Part shown: positions 8,489 through 14,121 of the stretch, one piece after another
How positions within the stretch are numbered: position 1 is the first letter of the stretch
Layout of the letters: each line of letters starts with the position of its first letter
Source: Micromonospora terminaliae
GTDB taxonomy: Bacteria > Actinomycetota > Actinomycetes > Mycobacteriales > Micromonosporaceae
Direction: 5' to 3'
Assembly (NCBI RefSeq): GCF_009671205.1
Contig: NZ_CP045309.1
Coordinates: forward strand, 6,032,001 to 6,096,000
Length of the DNA stretch: 64,000 nt
Program-made: the position numbers and the translations under genes
The notes under the pieces: model-generated
Told to the model about the DNA's origin: nothing
The model's database searches: none
The model's input: the letters and a program-made list of their open reading frames with translations, nothing else

Positions 8489-8552
8489 GCTAGCAGTGCT
8501 AGGGGTGAGAGCGACGCTAGCAGAGCATCGGCAGATTGGCTAGCGGTGCTAG
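8489..8552. promoter_or_regulatory. Three TetR-type operator copies in the DUF4267/tetR intergenic region
   Basis: The 13-mer CTAGCAGTGCTAG (a perfect 6-1-6 palindrome) lies at 8490-8502, and a one-mismatch copy CTAGCGGTGCTAG at 8540-8552. A half-matching copy, GCTAGCAGAGC, sits between them at 8516-8526. The right copy overlaps a TAGAGT hexamer (8550-8555) six bases before the tetR ATG; the left copy lies just upstream of the DUF4267 gene. This is the arrangement expected for autoregulation and repression of the divergent gene. Confidence 0.7.
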
Positions 8553-8561
8553 AGTTCCGGC

Positions 8562-9140
8562 ATGTCGATTCAGGCGCGGCGCGAACGGGAGCGGGCGGAA
8601 CGGGAACGGGCGATCATCGCCGCGGCCCGGGAACTGGCCGAGTCGGAGGGCTGGGACGCGGTCACCACCCGTCGGCTGGCCGCCGAGATCGAGTACAGCC
8701 AGCCCGTCCTCTACAGCCACTTCAAGGGCAAGGACGCGATCATGGCCGCGGTCGCCGTGGAAGGCTCGGCCGATCTGGCCGCCGAGGTCGCCGCCGCCCG
8801 GGCCGCCGCGACCGACCCGCGGCAGGCCGTGGCCGGCATCGCCACGGCGTACGCCGACTTCGCCGAACGCCGGCCGGCCCTCTACGACGCGATCTTCAAC
8901 CTCCCCGTCGCCCTGTCCTTCGCCAGCCAGGACACGCCGGTCGAGCTGGCCCGGGCCTTCGCCGAGCTGGCCGAGACCCTGCGCCCGTTCGCCGGTGACG
9001 ACGACCTGGAGACGTTCACCGAGAGCTTCTGGAGCGGGCTGCACGGCCTGGTCACGCTGATGCGCAACGGCCGGCTCCGACGGGAGGAACACGAGCGGCG
9101 GCTGGCCATCCTGGTCGACCGGTTCACCCGGCTAGGGTGA
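8562..9140 (+). CDS. TetR/AcrR-family transcriptional repressor
   Basis: 192 residues. The N-terminal helix-turn-helix is typical: an arginine-rich lead-in, then IIAAARELAESEGWDAVTTR, LAAEIEYSQPVLYSHFKGKD with the characteristic YxHFxxK at the recognition-helix end. The rest is an all-helical ligand-binding domain of the TetR_C type with no recognisable ligand signature. It is divergent from the DUF4267 membrane-protein gene, and matching palindromes lie over both promoters. The start ATG follows a TAGAGT hexamer by six bases, suggesting a leaderless mRNA. Confidence 0.9.
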   Translation: MSIQARRERERAERERAIIAAARELAESEGWDAVTTRRLAAEIEYSQPVLYSHFKGKDAIMAAVAVEGSADLAAEVAAARAAATDPRQAVAGIATAYADFAERRPALYDAIFNLPVALSFASQDTPVELARAFAELAETLRPFAGDDDLETFTESFWSGLHGLVTLMRNGRLRREEHERRLAILVDRFTRLG

Positions 9141-9167
9141 GCTGACCGCCAGGGAGGAGTGCACCCG

Positions 9168-9905
9168 ATGGCCGACCCCGCACCCGTCGCCGTCGCGACC
9201 GGCGAGCCGCTGCTCAGCTACCTCGACGGCGCCACCGGCGAGCGCACCGACCTCACAGCCCAGCAGTTGGGCGCATGGGCGGCCCGCAGCGCCGGGCTGC
9301 TCCGGGACGGCTGCGGGCTGCGCCGCGGCGACCGGGTCGCCGTGCTGCTGCCACCGCACTGGCGCACCGCGGCCGTGCTCATCGGGGCCTGGTCGGTCGG
9401 CCTGGCGGTCTCGTTCCGGCCCCGGGCCCTGGCCGGGCTGCCGGTCCTCGAACCCGGCGCCGACCGGCCGTACGACGCGGTGTTCGTCACCCCGGAACGC
9501 CTCGACGACTGGCTGGAGGACGTGCCCGAGGGGACGCACCGCTACCTCGTCGGCACCGGCCCCGGCCCGCTGTCCTCGGTGCCCCTCGGGTGGTTGGACT
9601 GGTCCACCGAGGTGCTGCGCCACCCCGAGATCTCGCCCGGCCTGGGCGCTCTCCGCCCGTCCGATCCGGCCAGCCCCGACGGCACCAGCTACGGCGAGTG
9701 GGGTGCGGTGGCCCGGGAGTACGCCAAACAGCTCGACCTGCGGGCCGGCGACCGGCTGCTGGTCGACGCGGCCGAGCACGAGCAGCCGCTGAAGTGGCTG
9801 CTCGCCCCGCTCGCGGCCGGGGCGTCCGTGGTGCTGTGCGCCAACCTCGACCCAGCCGACCGGGACGCCCGCGCCGCCGCGGAGCAGGCCACCCGGGTGC
9901 TGTGA
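9168..9905 (+). CDS. TIGR03089-family protein (AMP-ligase-like)
   Basis: 245 residues resembling a cut-down N-terminal part of an AMP-forming ligase. It has a LLSYLDGATGERTDLTAQQL opening and a GCGLRRGDRVAVLLPPHWRT segment like acyl-CoA synthetases, but it lacks the P-loop and the C-terminal domain. It matches the actinobacterial family TIGR03089, whose role is unknown. I chose the ATG at 9168 because GGGAGGAG ends about nine bases before it; the in-frame GTG at 9159 sits on top of that site. It follows tetR by 27 bases and may be co-transcribed. Confidence 0.78.
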   Translation: MADPAPVAVATGEPLLSYLDGATGERTDLTAQQLGAWAARSAGLLRDGCGLRRGDRVAVLLPPHWRTAAVLIGAWSVGLAVSFRPRALAGLPVLEPGADRPYDAVFVTPERLDDWLEDVPEGTHRYLVGTGPGPLSSVPLGWLDWSTEVLRHPEISPGLGALRPSDPASPDGTSYGEWGAVAREYAKQLDLRAGDRLLVDAAEHEQPLKWLLAPLAAGASVVLCANLDPADRDARAAAEQATRVL

Positions 9906-9923
9906 GCCGCGCCCGCTGGTGCA

Positions 9924-10005
9924 GGGGTCGCGGTTGGCTGGAGCCGCCAGGTCGCCGAGGTGGCGGGGTCGCGGGTCGGCTGATGGCGCCACTTCGCCGA
10001 GCTGG
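9924..10005. repeat. Two tandem 41-bp imperfect repeats in intergenic DNA
   Basis: Two units with a period of 41 bases (9924-9964 and 9965-10005). Each begins GGGGTCGCGG and ends with a TCGCCGAG core, and they are roughly three-quarters identical. They lie in the 237-base gap between the TIGR03089 gene and the hydrolase gene, where I see no coding sequence. Confidence 0.6.
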
Positions 10006-10142
10006 TGTTCCACGTCGGCATGAGGGCGGCGGATCCTAGCCGGGCCGGCGTCGCGCGGAACGCCTTCACCGGAACGCCGCCAGTGCCCCTCATCCGGTTC
10101 TAGCGTGCAAGCGTCGGTGAGGCGAGCCCGAGGAGCGGCCGG

Positions 10143-11060
10143 ATGAACGCCAGCGGACCAGCAGCGTCGTTCACGGACCTGCGGCAGGTCGACGCCGGTG
10201 TCCTGAACGTCGGATACGTCGACGCCGGGCCGCCGGACGGGCCGGTCGTGCTCCTGCTGCACGGGTGGCCGTACGACATCCACAGCTTCGCCGAGGTCGT
10301 ACCCCGGTTGACGGCCGCCGGTCACCGGGTGCTCGTGCCGCACCTGCGCGGATACGGCACGACGCGGTTCCGGGCGGACGACACCATGCGCAACGGCCAG
10401 CCGGCGGCCCTGGCCCTCGACGCCGTCGCGTTCCTGGACGCCCTCGGGGTGCCGAAGGCGACCCTGGCCGGGTTCGACTGGGGTGCCCGCACGGCCGACA
10501 TCATCGCGGCGCTGTGGCCGGAGCGCTGCCAGGGCCTCGTCTCGGTGAGCGGCTACCTGATCGCCAGCCAGGAATCGGGGCGCACACCGCTGCCGCCGCC
10601 GGCCGAACTCGCCTGGTGGTACCAGTTCTACTTCGCCACCGACCGGGGCCGGGACGGGTACGCGAAGAACCTCGACGCCTTCGCCAGGCTGATCTGGCGG
10701 ACGGCCTCCCCGAAGTGGGCCTTCGACGACGAGACGTTCAACCGGAGCGTCGCCTCGCTGCACAACCCCGACCACGTCGACGTCGTGATCCACAACTACC
10801 GCTGGCGCCTCGGCCTCGCCCCCGGCGAGCCGCAGTACGACGAGGTCGAGCAGAAGCTGGCCGCGAACCCGAGCATCGGGGTGCCCACCATCACCCTCGA
10901 AGGGGACGCCAACGGCGCACCCCATCTCGACCCGAAGGTGTACGGCGGGCGGTTCTCCGGCCGGTACGAACACCGGACCGTAAGTGGCGGCGTCGGGCAC
11001 AACCTGCCGCAGGAGGCACCGGAGGCGTTCGCCGACGCGGTGCTCCAGGTGGCGACCTGA
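10143..11060 (+). CDS. Alpha/beta hydrolase, epoxide-hydrolase type
   Basis: 305 residues. The oxyanion motif HGWPYDIHSF and the nucleophile elbow GFDWGAR (an aspartate, not serine, nucleophile) are those of epoxide hydrolases and haloalkane dehalogenases. A helical cap with WYQFYFATDRG follows, and a late GGVGHNLPQE supplies the catalytic histidine. The cap tyrosines favour epoxide hydrolase over dehalogenase, but the substrate is not known. A GAGGAG site precedes the ATG by eight bases. It is convergent with the DUF1801 gene 14 bases away. Confidence 0.85.
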   Translation: MNASGPAASFTDLRQVDAGVLNVGYVDAGPPDGPVVLLLHGWPYDIHSFAEVVPRLTAAGHRVLVPHLRGYGTTRFRADDTMRNGQPAALALDAVAFLDALGVPKATLAGFDWGARTADIIAALWPERCQGLVSVSGYLIASQESGRTPLPPPAELAWWYQFYFATDRGRDGYAKNLDAFARLIWRTASPKWAFDDETFNRSVASLHNPDHVDVVIHNYRWRLGLAPGEPQYDEVEQKLAANPSIGVPTITLEGDANGAPHLDPKVYGGRFSGRYEHRTVSGGVGHNLPQEAPEAFADAVLQVAT

Positions 11061-11073
11061 CCCCCGCCTCCGG

Positions 11074-11514
11074 TCAGCCCTGGCTGGCCCGGTCGACGCC
11101 CTTGTGCACCCGGACCGTGCGGTCGACCAGCTCGCGCAGGGCGCTCTCGTCCACGTCATCGAGTCGCTTCAGATAGAGGCAGCCCTTGCCGGTCTTGTGC
11201 GGGCCGAGCCGGGCCAGCACCGACGGGTAGCGCTCCTCGTAGCCGCCCACCAGGTAGACGACGAGCTGCTGCTTGCGGGGCGAGAAGCCGACCAGCGGCC
11301 AGTCGCCCGTGCGCCCGCTCCCGTAGGTGTAGCGGTAGGTGCCGAAGCCCACGATGCTCGGACCCCACATGACCGGGGGCTCGCCGGTCACCTCGCGCAA
11401 CAGGGCGCACAGGCGCTCGGCGTCGGCCCGCCGGCGGTCGTCCGGCACGGCCGCCAGGAAGTCGTCGACGCTGGCGTCGGTCGGCACGGTCACCGGCTGC
11501 TTCGAGGTCGCCAT
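11074..11514 (-). CDS. DUF1801 (YdhG-like) domain protein
   Basis: 146 residues of the DUF1801 fold. Conserved stretches include VDDFLAAVPDDRRRADAERL, the PVMWGPSIVGFG segment, a WPLVGFSPRKQQLVVYLV strand pair and the C-terminal KGCLYLKRLDDVDESALREL. The fold is shared with frataxin-like iron-binding proteins, but the family has no firm function. It is convergent with the epoxide-hydrolase-type gene and divergent from the GNAT gene about 100 bases away. Confidence 0.85.
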   Translation of the reverse strand: MATSKQPVTVPTDASVDDFLAAVPDDRRRADAERLCALLREVTGEPPVMWGPSIVGFGTYRYTYGSGRTGDWPLVGFSPRKQQLVVYLVGGYEERYPSVLARLGPHKTGKGCLYLKRLDDVDESALRELVDRTVRVHKGVDRASQG

Positions 11515-11614
11515 GTGCCCGATGCTCCCAGGTACCTACGACAACGAATCCGGTTGACACCGGTCCCGGGCGCCGGGCCTACTGCGCAGCGGCGATTGTT
11601 ATGGAGGGTGGGAC

Positions 11615-12466
11615 GTGGACGGGCTCATCTGGAAGGAATTCGGCGAGGAGCACCTCGGGAAGCTGACCGGGCTGGCCGAGGCGTGCCTGGCCGTCGATGG
11701 TGGGTTGCCGCTGTTCGCCCGTACCTCGCTGTTGCGGGCGCGGCTGCTCCAGACGCGTACCCTCGGCGCCTGGCACGACGGCGGCCTGGTCGCGGCCGTG
11801 GGGGTCGGCCTCGGCGGGCGCCCGGCCACCACCACGGGCCTGGTGCATCCCGACTGGCGGGGGCGGGGTCTCGGCGGGCGGCTGCTGAGCTGGGCTCTTG
11901 AGCAGGCGGGTGACGCCGACCTGCTGGTGACCACCGAGTCGTGGAGCCCGGGCGCGGACGCCCTGTTCACGGCGCGCGGCTTCGACCGGACGTTCACCGA
12001 GTGGGTGCAGCGCCACGACCTCGGCGGCGTTCCCTCGGTCACCCCTCCCGACGGCGTGACGACCGAGCCGGTGACGCTCGGCCCGGAGCTGTTCTCGACC
12101 TACTGGGCGTCGTTCGCCGACCGGCCCGGCTTCGGTTCGCCCACTGCCGAGGAGTGGCTGGGCGAGCTGGGGGAGGACGACGAGTACCGGGCGGATCTGT
12201 CGCTCATCGCGCGTGGTCCGGACGGTGCCGCCGTGGGCTTCGTCAACGTCATCGACAACTGGATCGACCAGGTGGGTGTGGTTCCCGGGTGGCGCGGGCG
12301 GCGGGTCGGGGCGTATCTGGTGGCCGGTGCGCTGCGGGGGCTGGCGGGCGACGGGGCGCGGGAGGTGTGGCTCTGCGTCAACGACAACAACCCGGCGGCC
12401 GCGCTGTACCGGCGGCTCGGGTTCCAGGACTTCGGCCGGCGGGCCGGCTACCTGCGCCGTTCGTAG
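11615..12466 (+). CDS. Tandem-domain GNAT N-acetyltransferase
   Basis: 283 residues made of two GNAT domains. The N-terminal one (about 1-140) has the acetyl-CoA loop HPDWRGRGLGGRLLSWALEQ. The C-terminal one (about 145-283) has VVPGWRGRRVGAYLVAGALR and the closing VNDNNPAAALYRRLGF typical of the family. Such twin-GNAT proteins acetylate small amines or aminoglycosides and related antibiotics (mycothiol synthase is a relative); the acceptor here is unknown. GTG start at 11615. A strong terminator follows the stop. Confidence 0.88.
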   Translation: MDGLIWKEFGEEHLGKLTGLAEACLAVDGGLPLFARTSLLRARLLQTRTLGAWHDGGLVAAVGVGLGGRPATTTGLVHPDWRGRGLGGRLLSWALEQAGDADLLVTTESWSPGADALFTARGFDRTFTEWVQRHDLGGVPSVTPPDGVTTEPVTLGPELFSTYWASFADRPGFGSPTAEEWLGELGEDDEYRADLSLIARGPDGAAVGFVNVIDNWIDQVGVVPGWRGRRVGAYLVAGALRGLAGDGAREVWLCVNDNNPAAALYRRLGFQDFGRRAGYLRRS

Positions 12467-12471
12467 CCTTG

Positions 12472-12505
12472 AGCGCGCTCGGCCTTCGTGGAGGCCGAGC
12501 GCGCT
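12472..12505. terminator. Intrinsic terminator after GNAT gene
   Basis: A perfect 14-base-pair stem (12472-12485 with 12492-12505), a six-base loop, then TTGTCTT. It may also serve the minus-strand small gene that ends at 12536. Confidence 0.88.
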
Positions 12506-12535
12506 TTGTCTTCACCGAGCGGTCCGGTGTCGGGC

Positions 12536-12658
12536 TTACTGGAAGATCCGGCCGGGCCGGGTGGCCTTCGCCTTGGTGATCAGGCTGTCTCCCCGTCTAC
12601 GGCGTACCTGGATGTTCTTTGTCGCCCTTTTGATCGGGGTGAGAATTCTGTCCTTCAT
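12536..12658 (-). CDS. Small basic peptide, 40 residues, unknown
   Basis: A short frame below the usual length cut-off. It reads MKDRILTPIKRATKNIQVRR, then RRGDSLITKAKATRPGRIFQ, and ends in TAA. Thirteen of the 40 residues are Lys or Arg and only two are acidic, so it is probably a nucleic-acid- or membrane-binding peptide. An AAGAGG ribosome site lies six bases before the ATG. Codon use is less GC-extreme than in its neighbours (ATT, AAA, ATA and AGA-rich stretches). It lies 124 bases after the Cys/His protein gene on the same strand and may be the last gene of that module. I do not recognise a family. Confidence 0.55.
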   Translation of the reverse strand: MKDRILTPIKRATKNIQVRRRRGDSLITKAKATRPGRIFQ

Positions 12659-12782
12659 CGCGTGCCTCTTCTCTTCTGAGATGGCGCTTCCGCAGCAGGG
12701 CGTCTTCCCGACCTGCCTCCGGTGTGCGTACCCGCTGGGCCGGTCGCCATTCGGTCAGCGCTTGCCGCGGCACCGGTCGCGC

Positions 12783-13049
12783 TCAGCGGCGGGTGAGCCA
12801 GGGTGCGCGTCGTGCGCAGGGTGAGGTGTGGTCGACCGGTAGGGCGCAGCGGCCGCCGCTGGGTAGTGGGCGGTCGCAGAACACCCAGTGGCGTAGGGAT
12901 TGCTGGTCTTCGGGCGAGACGGTAACGCCGCCGGGCTCCACGCGGGCGCTGAGCTGGGCGAGCAGGCGGGCGGCCGTGCGGGCGAAGATCCTCGCGCGGT
13001 GCAGGTCGGGGGCCGTGACCGGCAGGTGGATCACCCAACGGTCGGTCAT
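12783..13049 (-). CDS. Small Cys/His-motif protein of an accessory module
   Basis: 88 residues. The N-terminal half (WVIHLPVTAPDLHRARIFAR, then AARLLAQLSARV) looks like an alpha/beta fold. The C-terminal third carries C58-x9-C68-x5-H74-x3-C78 (VFCDRPLPSGGRC, then ALPVDHTSPC), a spacing that suggests a bound zinc. Its ATG overlaps the stop of the DivIVA-type gene by four bases (ATGA), so the two are translationally coupled. Similar small pairs are, from memory, seen near GntR regulators in actinobacterial integrative elements; no function is established. Confidence 0.65.
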   Translation of the reverse strand: MTDRWVIHLPVTAPDLHRARIFARTAARLLAQLSARVEPGGVTVSPEDQQSLRHWVFCDRPLPSGGRCALPVDHTSPCARRAPWLTRR

Positions 13050-13333
13050 CGGTAGAGGCGGTTCGCCGATTGGGCGCTCTGCCAACTGCGCAGGGCGTTC
13101 TTGATGCGGAGGTTCTCCTCCTGGACGGCTTGCAGGGCGGTCTGTGCGACGGTGAGTTCGTCGGCGACCTGGTGGAGGAAGGTGCGGATCTCGACGGGGT
13201 CGAGGCCGCGCCGGCGGACGTTGAAGCACCGCTCGCGGATCTGCCAGGGGCGGAGCGGCTGGCTTCTGTTGGTTTGCGCGATTCGTTGTCTCTCGTCGCG
13301 TCGGCTCGCCAGCCGCCGGATCAAGTTGTGCAC
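13046..13333 (-). CDS. DivIVA-domain small protein
   Basis: 95 residues from a GTG at 13333. After a basic N-terminal stretch comes the DivIVA N-terminal signature LRPWQIRERCFNVRRRGLDP (about 27-46), then VEIRTFLHQVADEL and a coiled coil (TALQAVQEENLRIKNALRSW). DivIVA/Wag31 proteins bind curved membrane and scaffold polar growth; this is far shorter and has only the membrane-binding domain plus one coil. It is coupled to the following Cys/His gene and divergent from a GntR regulator. A longer start at 13456 exists, but its extra residues look non-conserved. Confidence 0.72.
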   Translation of the reverse strand: MHNLIRRLASRRDERQRIAQTNRSQPLRPWQIRERCFNVRRRGLDPVEIRTFLHQVADELTVAQTALQAVQEENLRIKNALRSWQSAQSANRLYR

Positions 13334-13568
13334 AGGGACCGCCCTTCGTCGGGTCACGTCGAAGTGGTGGGGGCGGCCTCGGCGGGTTGCGGTTGGCAGA
13401 GGCCGGCCGTCCCAGCGGCCTGTTCGGGGTACGGCAGCAGGGACGCTTGCGTTCAACGTTGGGGTGCTGGCACAGCCGACCAGCGAAGTTGGCCGTGCCA
13501 GCGACGGTGGAGGCCCAACCGGGAGGCCGGTTGCCTACCAGGCGTTCCAGTGCCGGGCTTCCGCGGCC

Positions 13569-13598
13569 AACATACAATGCAAAGCATGCAAAGAACAA
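13569..13598 (-). promoter_or_regulatory. Promoter of the DivIVA-type operon with direct-repeat operator
   Basis: Reading the minus strand, TTGTTC (13593-13598) and TATGTT (13569-13574) are separated by 18 bases, a good vegetative promoter. Within the spacer region lie two head-to-tail copies of ATGCAAAG nine bases apart (13577-13584 and 13586-13593), well placed for binding by the divergent GntR protein. The implied leader to the GTG at 13333 is over 220 bases and contains a 7-bp hairpin at 13516-13533. Otherwise the 346-base gap 13334-13679 holds no gene I can support. Confidence 0.5.
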
Positions 13599-13679
13599 GA
13601 GCCGAACATGCTAAGCACGCGAAGTCTTGGCTGCCGAGCTGGCGGCGTGGGAGGATCTTGGGGCCTACCAGGAGTTGCC

Positions 13680-13913
13680 ATGCCCCGAATCCCAGACCGT
13701 CAGCGCATTGCTCAGGACATCCGCGACAAGATCAGCTCGGGCGAGTACGGCCCGGGGTTCAAGCTGCCTTCCCTGCGCGAGATGTCCGCGCAGTACGGCG
13801 TCTCCGCCGAGCCGGTTCGATCAGCTCTGCTGATCCTGCAGGCTGAAGGGCTGGTCGAAGGCCATCAGGGCAAGGGCGTGTATGTGAGCGGAAACCTTCC
13901 ATCGGCTGACTAG
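13680..13913 (+). CDS. Stand-alone GntR-type winged-helix regulator
   Basis: 77 residues, just the GntR DNA-binding domain: RIAQDIRDKISSGEYGPGFK, LPSLREMSAQYGVSAEPVRS, then ALLILQAEGLVEGHQGKGVY. There is no ligand-binding C-terminal domain, a form typical of repressors on actinobacterial integrative elements. The ATG follows AGGAG by six bases. It is divergent from the DivIVA-type operon, and a direct repeat lies over that operon's promoter. A longer upstream frame is just high-GC readthrough. Confidence 0.85.
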   Translation: MPRIPDRQRIAQDIRDKISSGEYGPGFKLPSLREMSAQYGVSAEPVRSALLILQAEGLVEGHQGKGVYVSGNLPSAD

Positions 13914-14121
13914 GTGTGGCTTCCTCTGTCGACGGGCGCCTGCAAGGGCCTCGGCGCAGGCAGCAGGTGCACCCCTGGGGTATGTCTGACCAGGAGACTG
14001 TGGGCCGGTTGGGGGGTCCCAGACGACCCGAACCGCGTAGGCGGACGTTGCCGTCCCTCGATACGCTCCGGGCGATTCGATGGCGACCTACGCCACCGTC
14101 CACGGGGGAAGGGGCATCGTC

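Noticed and set aside
12655..13038. Minus-strand 127-residue frame overlapping the Cys/His gene
   Set aside because: Pro/Arg/Gly-rich shadow; the alternative frame has a start coupled to the DivIVA gene and a zinc-like motif.
13070..13846. Plus-strand frames across the DivIVA-type gene and the GntR gene
   Set aside because: They lack family text and conflict with the recognised minus-strand DivIVA domain and the GntR frame.
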